Assembly (NCBI GenBank): GCA_017937655.1
Contig: JAGBDE010000001.1
Coordinates: forward strand, 1-64,000
Direction: 5' to 3'
Length of the DNA: 64,000 nucleotides
Source: Clostridia bacterium
GTDB taxonomy: Bacteria > Bacillota > Clostridia > Christensenellales > Aristaeellaceae
Shown here: positions 53,189-60,572 of the stretch, piece by piece
Numbering within the stretch: position 1 is the stretch's first letter
How the letters are laid out: each line of letters starts with the position of its first letter
Translations under genes and position numbers: made by a program
The notes under the pieces: model-generated
What the model saw: the letters and a program-made list of their open reading frames with translations, nothing else
What the model was told of the DNA's origin: nothing
The model's database searches: none

Positions 53189-53763
53189 TCGATATCATGA
53201 AAATCGTCATTGGCGGCGTTCTGGTCAACAACTTCATCATGTCCAAGTTCCTGGGCATCTGCCCCTTCCTGGGGGTGTCCAAGAAGAGCGGAACCGCTTT
53301 CGGCATGGGCATGGCTGTTACCTTCGTTATGACCATCGCTTCCTTCTTCACCTGGCTGATTGAGCACTACATCCTCATTCCGCTCGGCCTGAATGCGTTC
53401 ATGCAAACCATCGCGTTCATTCTGGTCATTGCCTCTCTGGTACAGATCGTTGAACTGGTGCTGAAAAAGCTGAGCCGCTCCCTGTACCAGGCGCTGGGCG
53501 TGTACCTGCCTCTGATCACCACCAACTGTGCCGTGCTGGGCGTCGCCCTGCTGAATTCCACTGAGGGCTATACTCTGGTGCAGTCCGTTGTTAATGGCTT
53601 TGGTTCTGCCATCGGCTTTACGCTGGCTATCGTCCTGTTTGCCTTCATCCGCGAGCGTCTTGCCACCAGCAATATGCCCAAATGGATGGAAGGTTTCCCC
53701 GGCGCACTGATCGCCGCTGGCCTGATGTCTCTGGCTTTCCAGGGCTTCTCCGGCCTGATTTAA
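53185..53763 (+). CDS. rnfA: Rnf complex subunit RnfA
   Basis: This integral membrane protein has 192 residues and six helices and is homologous to RnfE with inverted topology. Characteristic stretches are [20 protein letters not shown], with the cluster-ligand Cys region, and [15 protein letters not shown]. Start overlaps the rnfE stop (ATGA). Confidence 0.96.
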   Translation: MIDIMKIVIGGVLVNNFIMSKFLGICPFLGVSKKSGTAFGMGMAVTFVMTIASFFTWLIEHYILIPLGLNAFMQTIAFILVIASLVQIVELVLKKLSRSLYQALGVYLPLITTNCAVLGVALLNSTEGYTLVQSVVNGFGSAIGFTLAIVLFAFIRERLATSNMPKWMEGFPGALIAAGLMSLAFQGFSGLI

Positions 53764-53782
53764 CAGAAAGGAGCAAGCACAG

Positions 53783-54835
53783 ATGCAAACAATTCTTTAT
53801 GCCACGCTCATTCTGGGCGGTCTCGGCCTTCTGTTCGGCCTGCTTCTGACCCTTGCCAACAAGGTGTTCCATGTTCCCAGCAACCCCAAGCGTGACGCCA
53901 TTCGTAACTGCCTGCCCGGCGCCAACTGCGGCGGCTGCGGCTTTGCCGGCTGCGACGCCCTGGCCGACGCCATCGTGGAGGAGAAAGCTCCCCTCAGCGC
54001 ATGCCCTGTGGGCGGCGCAGATGTTGCCAACCAGATCGCTGAAATCATGGGCGTGGAAGCCTTGCCTGACCAGGTGCGCAATGTTGCCACCGTGGTTTGC
54101 CAGGGTACTTTGGACCGCTGCAAGAACAAGTTTGTGTACCACGGCATTCAGGACTGCGTGGCCGCCTCTCTGGTTAACGACGGCAACCGCAGCTGCAAGT
54201 ATGCCTGCCTGGGCCTTGGCACCTGCGTGAAGGCCTGCAAATTCGGCGCTATCACCATTGACGAGCACAGCAAGATCGCCAAAGTGGATCCTGACAAGTG
54301 CCAAAGCTGTGGCGCTTGCGTGAAGGCCTGTCCCAAGGGCGTGCTGAGCCTGCAGCCCGAGACTGTTCCTGTCCGCCTGCTGTGCCGTGCCGCCGAAGAA
54401 GGCTTCCTGGTCAGCGATAACTGCAAGATCGGCTGCATTGGCTGCGAGCTGTGCGCTAGCGCCTGCAAGTTCGGCGCCATCACCATCGTCAACCACCTGC
54501 CTGTCATCGACATGAACAAGTGCGTGGGCTGCATGATGTGCGCTGAAACCTGCCCCAACGGTTCTCTCTGGGGCGATTTTGACAACCGGAAGATCGCTGA
54601 GATCGACCGTGATCTGTGCATTGGCTGCACCATCTGCAAGAAGACCTGCAAGTTTGAAGCCATTTCCGGTGAACTCAAGCAGATCCACGAGGTCAACGAG
54701 GCCTGCACCGGCTGCGGCGAATGCGCCAAGAAGTGCCCCAAGAAGGCCATTACGCTTTCCGTGCGCAAGCATGTCCGCGATGCAAACGCCAAGGTTGGTA
54801 CCACCATTGTGGATGCTGCGGTTCCCAAGAACTAA
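53783..54835 (+). CDS. rnfB: Rnf complex subunit RnfB, multi-cluster form
   Basis: This protein of 350 residues has an N-terminal membrane helix (residues 3-25) and a four-Cys domain NCLPGANCGGCGFAGC (C43, C49, C52, C57) plus C74. A long ferredoxin-like array follows: CKYACLGLGTCVKAC, CQSCGACVKACP, CKIGCIGCELCASAC, CVGCMMCAETCP, CIGCTICKKTC and CTGCGECAKKCP. That suggests up to seven clusters, as in the long acetogen-type RnfB. It accepts electrons from reduced ferredoxin. Last gene of the operon, 19 bases after rnfA. Confidence 0.95.
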   Translation: MQTILYATLILGGLGLLFGLLLTLANKVFHVPSNPKRDAIRNCLPGANCGGCGFAGCDALADAIVEEKAPLSACPVGGADVANQIAEIMGVEALPDQVRNVATVVCQGTLDRCKNKFVYHGIQDCVAASLVNDGNRSCKYACLGLGTCVKACKFGAITIDEHSKIAKVDPDKCQSCGACVKACPKGVLSLQPETVPVRLLCRAAEEGFLVSDNCKIGCIGCELCASACKFGAITIVNHLPVIDMNKCVGCMMCAETCPNGSLWGDFDNRKIAEIDRDLCIGCTICKKTCKFEAISGELKQIHEVNEACTGCGECAKKCPKKAITLSVRKHVRDANAKVGTTIVDAAVPKN

Positions 54836-54849
54836 CGCCTGACCGGCTG

Positions 54850-54894
54850 AAGGATGGTCACGGGGCCAAAAGCCGCGGATCATCCTTCTTTTTT
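54850..54894 (+). terminator. Intrinsic terminator of the rnf operon
   Basis: AAGGATG (54850-54856) pairs with CATCCTT (54881-54887), with an inner imperfect G+C-rich stem, followed by CTTTTTT. Confidence 0.85.
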
Positions 54895-54925
54895 ATGAAT
54901 TTGAAAAGATGGGGGAGAGGCCTCT

Positions 54926-55759
54926 ATGAAATTGGGTATTATCGGCGCGGGCAATATGGGCGGAACCATATTGAAGACCGCCATCAACAGCAGCTATGTC
55001 AATGCCTACGAAACCAATGTGTACGATATCAGCCAGGAGCAGATCCAGAAGCTGACCGACATGTATCCCATCCGGGTGATGGAAAGCGCGGCGCGGCTGG
55101 TGATCGAAAGCGAATGCATTTTGCTGGCGGTGAAGCCGCAATTCATGAAGGGCGTTCTGGACGAGATCCAGCGCCATGCCAAGAACAAGCGGTTTATTTC
55201 CATTGCGGCGGGCTGGACCCAGGCCATGCTGGCGGAAGGGCTTAACGCCAAGGATTCCAACCCGCAGATCCTTCGTGTCATGCCCAACACCCCTGCGCTG
55301 GTTGGCGCGGGCTACACCGCTTTCTGCGAGGAAACTACCTTCAACAGCCTTTCTCTGAACTGGGCCAAGGGATTATTCTCTTGCCTGGGCACGGTGCAGA
55401 CGGTGCCTGAAAAGCTGTTTGATGCGGTGGTTGCCGTGTCCGGCAGCAGCCCTGCCTATGTGTATATGTTCATCGAGGCCATGGCCGACAGCGCCGTGAA
55501 GCTGGGCATGCCCCGGAAGATGGCCCTGCAGGCCGCAGCCCAGGCCGTGTTCGGCTCTGCCAAGATGGTGCTGGAGTCCACCGACCATGTGGCCAAGCTG
55601 AAGGACGACGTGTGCTCTCCCGGCGGAACCACCATCGAGGCGGTGCAAGTGCTGGAGGAGAACGGCTTCCGCGGCACCGTGATGAAGGCTATGGAAGCCT
55701 GCGCCAAGAAAAACCACGCCATGGGCCTAAAGTATGAACGGAGACAGACTGAAAAATGA
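54926..55759 (+). CDS. proC: Pyrroline-5-carboxylate reductase
   Basis: This 277-residue protein has an N-terminal Rossmann motif (LGIIGAGNMGGTILKT), LLAVKPQFMKGVLDEI, RVMPNTPALVGAGYTAF, and the C-terminal signature with DDVCSPGGTTIEAVQVLEE. It performs the last step of proline synthesis; proA is at 32428 and proB is not in the window. GGGGGAGAGG precedes the ATG. Overlaps rnhA by four bases. Confidence 0.95.
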   Translation: MKLGIIGAGNMGGTILKTAINSSYVNAYETNVYDISQEQIQKLTDMYPIRVMESAARLVIESECILLAVKPQFMKGVLDEIQRHAKNKRFISIAAGWTQAMLAEGLNAKDSNPQILRVMPNTPALVGAGYTAFCEETTFNSLSLNWAKGLFSCLGTVQTVPEKLFDAVVAVSGSSPAYVYMFIEAMADSAVKLGMPRKMALQAAAQAVFGSAKMVLESTDHVAKLKDDVCSPGGTTIEAVQVLEENGFRGTVMKAMEACAKKNHAMGLKYERRQTEK

Positions 55760-56235
55760 GCGAAATCAAACGTCATGTGGAAATCTATACCGACGGCGCC
55801 TGTTCCGGTAATCCCGGCCCCGGGGGATGGGGGTGCATCCTCAGCTTCAAGGGAAAAACCAAGGAAATGTCCGGCTTTATGGCGGATACCACCAACAATC
55901 GTATGGAGATTTTCGCCATCATCAGCGGTCTGGGAGCCCTGAAGGAGCCCTGCGTGGTGGACGTATATTCGGATTCCGCGTATACTGTCAACGCGTTCCG
56001 GGAAGGCTGGTTGGAGAAGTGGCAAAAGAACGGCTGGATCAACAGCAAGAAGGAGCCGGTGGAAAACACCGACCTGTGGAAGCTGCTTTTGACCATCATC
56101 CGGAAGAAGGGACATGAGGTGACCTTCCATAAGGTGAAGGGTCACGCCGATAATCCCTGGAATAATCGCTGCGATGAGCTGGCAACCGGCGCCATTGCGG
56201 AATACCGGAGGATCAACAGCACGGAAAGTGAGTAA
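55756..56235 (+). CDS. rnhA: Ribonuclease HI
   Basis: This 159-residue protein has all four carboxylates: D13 in YTDGACSGNPGPGGWG, E51 in TTNNRMEI, D73 in YSDSAY and D140 in NNRCDELA, with KVKGHA supplying the His. It removes RNA from RNA-DNA hybrids. The start lies within the proC stop (ATGA), so the two are coupled. Confidence 0.96.
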   Translation: MSEIKRHVEIYTDGACSGNPGPGGWGCILSFKGKTKEMSGFMADTTNNRMEIFAIISGLGALKEPCVVDVYSDSAYTVNAFREGWLEKWQKNGWINSKKEPVENTDLWKLLLTIIRKKGHEVTFHKVKGHADNPWNNRCDELATGAIAEYRRINSTESE

Positions 56236-56239
56236 TGGC

Positions 56240-56268
56240 TTGACTTTCCGGCGAGATAGGGGTATACT
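56240..56268 (+). promoter_or_regulatory. Promoter of the tyrosine recombinase gene
   Basis: TTGACT (56240-56245) and TATACT (56263-56268) are 17 bases apart, starting right after the rnhA stop. Confidence 0.75.
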
Positions 56269-56275
56269 GGAGTAA

Positions 56276-56309
56276 ATCTTTTCGCTAAAGAATACTTTTA
56301 CGAAAAGAT
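56276..56309. repeat. Inverted repeat at the recombinase transcription start
   Basis: ATCTTTTCGCTAAAG (56276-56290) and CTTTTACGAAAAGAT (56295-56309) are inverted with two mismatches around AATA. The inner 28 bases (56279-56306) can be read as 11+6+11, the layout of dif-like recombination sites. An operator or 5'-end hairpin is equally possible. Confidence 0.5.
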
Positions 56310-56340
56310 ACAACCAAAAACAAGGATGGGGGGGCTGAGT

Positions 56341-57435
56341 ATGGCCACGGAGAGCTATCAGGAGCATTTGGCGGGCATTCGCACTGAACGCACCCGGGAC
56401 ATGCTGCGAAATCTTCCTGCGTCCTGTTCGGACTTCATCACCAGCATCACCATGACCACCAGTCCCCTGACCCGCATGGCCTACACGATCGATTTAGGGA
56501 CGTTTTGCGACTTTGCGGTCCGGGAAATCCCCTACTTCGCCGACAAAAACCCCTCAGAATGGACCGATGAAGATATCGACCATTTTTGCGCCAAGGATCT
56601 CCACACCTATTCGGACTACCTGACCCTCTACTTCAAGCGTTCCGATGACGACGACCCGGACGCTTCCGCCAAGATGCTCCGCAATCACGAATGCGGCGTC
56701 ATGCGCAAGCTGTCCTCCCTGCGGTCGTATTTTGATTTCCTGTTTAAGGCGGAACGGATCAAAAGCAACATTGCCGCGCTGGTTTCCCTGCCAAAACTGC
56801 ACGAAAAGCCCATTTTATATCTGATCGGCGAGGAAGTTGACCGTCTGCTTTCCGTGGCCGCAGAAGGCACCGCGCTAACGGATCGTCAGCAGAAATTTCA
56901 CAAACTGACCAAGACCCGGGACGTGGCCATTCTGATGCTGTTCCTGGGCACCGGCATCCGTGTCAGCGAGTGCGTCAGCATTGATATGGACGATTTGGAC
57001 TTCCACCTGAACGCGGTTCTGGTCACCCGCAAAGGCGGCAATCAGGTCATTCTGTATTATCCCCAGGAAGTGGCCGACGCGCTGAAGGCCTATCTGGAAA
57101 TCCGGAAAACCATTGAGACCGATGCAGAAAACAGCAAGGCCCTGTTTTTGTCCCTGCAAAAAAAGCGGATCTCGCAGCGGGCCGTGCAGCTGATGGTGAA
57201 AAAGTATTGCTCCATCGCTGTGCCGCTGAAAAAGCGCATGAGTCCCCATAAGCTGCGCAGCACCTATGCCACCCGGCTCTATCAGGAAACGGAGGACATC
57301 TACCTGGTGGCGGATGCCTTGGGCCATTCCGACGTCAACACCACCCGGAAGCACTACGCCGCCATGAGCGATCGCCGCCGCCGGGAGGCTGCCATGAACG
57401 TGCATTTGCCCGAAATGACAGAAAATTCAGAATAA
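56341..57435 (+). CDS. Tyrosine recombinase (XerC/XerD-like)
   Basis: This protein of about 364 residues has an N-terminal SAM-like core-binding domain (about residues 30-150) and a catalytic domain. The residues are complete: R207 (GTGIRVSE), K231 (TRKGGN), H303 and R306 (SPHKLRST), H329 (LGHSDVN) and Y339 (TTRKHY). The ATG at 56341 has a G run 6-13 bases upstream, so the in-frame ATG at 56326 is less likely. Gene position next to lexA and the lack of other phage genes suggest a housekeeping or solitary recombinase. An acidic insertion (RSDDDDPDAS) is present in the N-terminal domain. Confidence 0.88.
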   Translation: MATESYQEHLAGIRTERTRDMLRNLPASCSDFITSITMTTSPLTRMAYTIDLGTFCDFAVREIPYFADKNPSEWTDEDIDHFCAKDLHTYSDYLTLYFKRSDDDDPDASAKMLRNHECGVMRKLSSLRSYFDFLFKAERIKSNIAALVSLPKLHEKPILYLIGEEVDRLLSVAAEGTALTDRQQKFHKLTKTRDVAILMLFLGTGIRVSECVSIDMDDLDFHLNAVLVTRKGGNQVILYYPQEVADALKAYLEIRKTIETDAENSKALFLSLQKKRISQRAVQLMVKKYCSIAVPLKKRMSPHKLRSTYATRLYQETEDIYLVADALGHSDVNTTRKHYAAMSDRRRREAAMNVHLPEMTENSE

Positions 57436-57462
57436 TCTGAATAAAAGTGGAAAAAAACATGA

Positions 57463-57474
57463 AAACATGCGTTC
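57463..57474. promoter_or_regulatory. LexA-box-like site 1
   Basis: AAACATGCGTTC resembles the Gram-positive LexA box core GAAC-N4-GTTC with one half-site change. It lies just upstream of the lexA -35 box, 24 bases from site 2. Confidence 0.55.
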
Positions 57475-57481
57475 CCCACTC

Positions 57482-57510
57482 TTGCCAAACATGTGTTCTT
57501 GTGTTATGCT
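57482..57510 (+). promoter_or_regulatory. lexA promoter
   Basis: TTGCCA (57482-57487) and TATGCT (57505-57510) are 17 bases apart. LexA site 2 occupies the spacer, so LexA would repress its own gene. Confidence 0.65.
57487..57498. promoter_or_regulatory. LexA-box-like site 2
   Basis: AAACATGTGTTC closely resembles GAACATATGTTC, the Bacillus-type SOS box. It sits between the -35 and -10 boxes of lexA. Confidence 0.65.
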
Positions 57511-57541
57511 GAAGGCAGACTGGAAAAGGATGTGATGTCGC

Positions 57542-58150
57542 TTGAGTACTACCCGCGGTGATACCCAATCGAGAATTTTAGCATACATCGAGGCTGCAAC
57601 CCTGCAAAATGGCTATCCGCCCTCTGTCAGGGAAATTTGTGATGCCACCGGCCTGAAAAGCACCTCCACGGTGCATGGGCATCTGATCCGCCTGGAAAAG
57701 AAGGGCCTTCTCAACCGCAATTCCATGAAACCCCGGGCCATTTCTATCCCGGCCGATCACAAGGCTTATCGGTCCGATATGGTCAGCGTGCCTGTGGTGG
57801 GTACGGTTGCGGCCGGCACGCCCATTCTGGCAACGGAAAACATCGAGGAATACGTTTCCCTGCCCCAGACCATGCTGGGCGAGGGTGAGCATTATATTCT
57901 CGGCGTTCGTGGAGAAAGTATGATTGAGGCCGGCATCATGGACGGCGATTTCATCGTGGTCAAGAGCCAGCCCCGGGCCTACAATGGCGATATCGTTGTG
58001 GCCATGATCGAGGACGAAGCCACCGTGAAGCGCTTCTTCCGCGAGAACGGACACATCCGCCTGCAGCCGGAAAACTCCACCATGGATCCCATCATTGTGG
58101 ACGATGTGACCATTCTGGGTAAGGTGGTTTCCCTGTACCGGGTGTTCTAA
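57542..58150 (+). CDS. lexA: LexA SOS repressor
   Basis: This 202-residue protein has an N-terminal winged helix (GYPPSVREICDATGLKSTST, recognition region) and a C-terminal S24 peptidase domain. The self-cleavage site is A91-G92 in VVGTVAAGTP. The nucleophile is S126 in GVRGESMIEAG and the base is K163 in ATVKRF. The start is a TTG after AAAGGA. Together with the two upstream boxes it forms a normal autoregulated SOS repressor. psuK follows after 24 bases and may be cotranscribed. Confidence 0.96.
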   Translation: MSTTRGDTQSRILAYIEAATLQNGYPPSVREICDATGLKSTSTVHGHLIRLEKKGLLNRNSMKPRAISIPADHKAYRSDMVSVPVVGTVAAGTPILATENIEEYVSLPQTMLGEGEHYILGVRGESMIEAGIMDGDFIVVKSQPRAYNGDIVVAMIEDEATVKRFFRENGHIRLQPENSTMDPIIVDDVTILGKVVSLYRVF

Positions 58151-58174
58151 CAATTCACAACTGGAGATGGCATT

Positions 58175-59110
58175 ATGCAAGCACGCATTGCTGTGGTTGG
58201 AGGCTGCAACGTTGATATTTCCGCAACTTCCGCCATTTCTCTGATCTTCCAGGATTCCAATCCTGGCAACGTGAAAATCGCCCTGGGCGGCGTGGGCCGT
58301 AACATCGGCGAGAATCTTTTGAGGCTTGGCCATCAGGTGCAGCTTCTTGCGCCCTTGGGTCGAGATCGTTTCTATCAGCAAATTCTGGATCAATCGGACG
58401 AAATCGGCATGGATCTTTCCCAGTGCCTGGTTCTGGACGACCGATCCACTTCCACCTACATCTGCATCAATCATCCCAATGGCGATATCGCCCTGGCAGT
58501 TTCTGCCATGGACATTCTGGACGAGCTGACTCCCACCTGGCTGGAAACCAAGCTGGATCTGCTCAATCAGGCCGACTATGTGGTGGTGGATTCCAACCTG
58601 ACGGAGGACGCGCTGCGCTTTCTGGCGGAAAACTGCACCTCTCCCCTATGCGCCGACGCGGTTTCCAGCAAGAAAGCTGAGAAGCTGCGCTGCATTTTGC
58701 CGTCCCTGCATTTCCTCAAGGTCAACCAGATCGAAGCGGAAGTGCTGACCGGCATGCCCCTCGGCGACCAGTATTCCGTTCGCAAGGCCTCTACCCTGCT
58801 TCATTCCATGGGCGTGAAGAATGTGGCCATCACGCTGGGCAACAACGGAGCCTTCTTCTCCACCCAGTCCGCCAAGTTTGCCCTTCCCCCATATTTCTTC
58901 AACACGGTCAATTCCACCGGCTGCGGCGATGCCTTCTTCGCGGGTGCGCTGCACGGCCTCATCAACGAGAAAACCGCCCTGGAAACCCTTCGTTATGGGC
59001 TGGGCATGGCCTCCATCTGCGCCGGCTCCGAGTTGGCCGTCTCTCCGGAGGTTTCTGTCCAGCAGCTGGAAAACACCCTCAACATGCGCCGAGGAGATTT
59101 GATGATATGA
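58175..59110 (+). CDS. psuK: Pseudouridine kinase
   Basis: This PfkB-family kinase has 311 residues. It has IAVVGGCNVDISATS at the start, ALGGVGRNIGENLLRLGH, FLKVNQIEAEVLTG and the catalytic STGCGDAFFAGAL. The N-terminal variant GGxNxDI and the downstream psuG identify it as pseudouridine kinase rather than ribokinase. It forms pseudouridine 5'-phosphate from pseudouridine. Overlaps psuG by four bases. Confidence 0.93.
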   Translation: MQARIAVVGGCNVDISATSAISLIFQDSNPGNVKIALGGVGRNIGENLLRLGHQVQLLAPLGRDRFYQQILDQSDEIGMDLSQCLVLDDRSTSTYICINHPNGDIALAVSAMDILDELTPTWLETKLDLLNQADYVVVDSNLTEDALRFLAENCTSPLCADAVSSKKAEKLRCILPSLHFLKVNQIEAEVLTGMPLGDQYSVRKASTLLHSMGVKNVAITLGNNGAFFSTQSAKFALPPYFFNTVNSTGCGDAFFAGALHGLINEKTALETLRYGLGMASICAGSELAVSPEVSVQQLENTLNMRRGDLMI

Positions 59111-60033
59111 ACCTGAAAAACTACCTCTGGGTTTCCGAGGAAGTCCAGGAAGCCCTGAAGAACAACCAGCCTGTGGTGGCTCTGGAATCCACCATTATTT
59201 CCCACGGCATGCCCTATCCCCAGAACGTGGAAACCGCGCTGAGCGTGGAAAAAATGGTGCGGGACAACGGTGCCGTGCCTGCCACTATTGCCATCCTGCA
59301 TGGCAAGATTTGCGTAGGCATTTCCCCGGAGCAAATTGAATACCTGGGCAAAAAGGGCCTGCAAGTGACCAAAGCCAGCCGCCGCGACCTGCCCGTGCTT
59401 CTTTCCCGGGGCGAGGACGGCGCTACCACTGTGGCCACCACCATGATCGGCGCAAGCCTGGCGGGTGTGAAGGTATTCGCAACCGGCGGCATCGGCGGCG
59501 TGCATCGAGGCGCAGAAACAACTATGGACATCTCCGCCGACCTGGAAGAACTGGCCCAAACCAACGTCAACGTGGTCTGCGCCGGCGCCAAGTCCATCCT
59601 TGACCTGGGCCTGACCCTGGAATACCTGGAAACCAAGGGCGTGACGGTCATCGGCTATCAAACCGAGGAACTGCCCGCTTTCTACTGCCGCAAGAGCGGT
59701 TTTCATGTTGATTACCGCATGGACACTCCTGCGGAAATCGCTGGCGCTATTGCCGTAAAAGATGCCTGCGATCTCAAGGGCGGTCTGCTCATCACCAACC
59801 CCATCCCCCAGGAATACGCTATGCCCGAAGAGGCCATGACCGCCTGTATTGACCAGGCCATCGAGGAAGCCAATCAGCAGGGCATCAAGGGGAAGAACAT
59901 CACGCCCTTCCTTCTGGATCGCATCAAAACCCTGACCGATGGCAAGTCCCTGGCTGCCAACATCAAGTTGGTTCTCAACAACGCCAAGCTTGGTGCGCAG
60001 ATTGCCACGGAGCTTTGTAAATTGAAAGATTAA
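59107..60033 (+). CDS. psuG: Pseudouridine-5'-phosphate glycosidase
   Basis: This 308-residue protein has strong family motifs: PVVALESTIISHGMPYPQN, GKICVGISPEQIEYL, DGATTVATTMIGA, FATGGIGGVHRGAETTMDIS and GYQTEELPAFYCRKSG. It splits pseudouridine 5'-phosphate into uracil and ribose 5-phosphate, completing salvage of the modified nucleoside from RNA turnover. Translationally coupled to psuK. Confidence 0.97.
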   Translation: MNLKNYLWVSEEVQEALKNNQPVVALESTIISHGMPYPQNVETALSVEKMVRDNGAVPATIAILHGKICVGISPEQIEYLGKKGLQVTKASRRDLPVLLSRGEDGATTVATTMIGASLAGVKVFATGGIGGVHRGAETTMDISADLEELAQTNVNVVCAGAKSILDLGLTLEYLETKGVTVIGYQTEELPAFYCRKSGFHVDYRMDTPAEIAGAIAVKDACDLKGGLLITNPIPQEYAMPEEAMTACIDQAIEEANQQGIKGKNITPFLLDRIKTLTDGKSLAANIKLVLNNAKLGAQIATELCKLKD

Positions 60034-60056
60034 GATTTGTGGCTCTGCCCTTCCAC

Positions 60057-60097
60057 AAAAACCCCACCGCGTTACTGTGTAACACGGTGGGGTTTTT
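60057..60097. terminator. Bidirectional terminator after psuG
   Basis: AAAAACCCCACCGCGTTA (60057-60074) pairs with TAACACGGTGGGGTTTTT (60080-60097) with one mismatch. The T run on one side and A run on the other serve psuG and the convergent gene ending at 60123. Confidence 0.92.
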
Positions 60098-60122
60098 GTT
60101 TCGCTGTTCAATCAAAGAACGA

Positions 60123-60500
60123 TTATTCCTCGTCCTCAGACTCAATCATATCCGGATCGGGTTCCTCGAACGCCTCAAGATCATCGATGTCAACAGGGCC
60201 GTTGATGCTGAAAAACGCATTCGTCAGATCGCAGGCTTCCTCGTACCGCTCATAGGGCACATAGAAATACTGCCGTTCAAAGCTGGCGCCCAGGTAGGTA
60301 GCCAAAGCCGCGCCCAAGGAAGAACGCCTTCTGAAAGGAATCTGATGCTCCCGCAGCAAATCGGCCAGCATTTCCCCAAACATGGTATCGAGAATGGTCA
60401 CCAGGCACTCATCGTCAGGCTTTGGCTCCCGAAGATGGCGTCTGCCGCAGTCCGGGCATACATCGTATTCCGTAACGACGTGGCATTTCTCGCAATACAT
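60123..60500 (-). CDS. Small zinc-ribbon protein with a DUF2007-like domain
   Basis: This protein of 125 residues starts with a zinc ribbon (MYCEKCHVVTEYDVCPDCGR, Cys at 3, 6, 15 and 18). A compact domain follows (LVTILDTMFGEMLADLLREH, IPFRRRSSLGAALATYLGAS) that resembles the putative signal-transducing DUF2007 fold. The tail is strongly acidic. Function unknown; cytoplasmic. The ATG follows GGGGAAG. It stands between the psuG terminator and the hydrogenase terminator, so it is probably monocistronic. Confidence 0.8.
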   Translation of the reverse strand: MYCEKCHVVTEYDVCPDCGRRHLREPKPDDECLVTILDTMFGEMLADLLREHQIPFRRRSSLGAALATYLGASFERQYFYVPYERYEEACDLTNAFFSINGPVDIDDLEAFEEPDPDMIESEDEE

Positions 60501-60530
60501 GGACTTCCCCTCCCCTATCTCATTCCTCTG

Positions 60531-60562
60531 AAAAACAAGGCCCCCGGAAAACCGGAGGCCTT
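60531..60562 (-). terminator. Intrinsic terminator of the hydrogenase operon
   Basis: AAGGCCCCCGG (60537-60547) pairs with CCGGAGGCCTT (60552-60562), with one mismatch, around AAAA. Read on the minus strand, five T follow at 60535-60531. Confidence 0.85.
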
Positions 60563-60572
60563 GCGATAACCA

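Noticed and set aside
56341-57435. Tyrosine recombinase as evidence of a prophage or integrative element
   Set aside because: No phage, conjugation, excisionase or attachment-site genes surround it; neighbours are housekeeping genes with normal composition.
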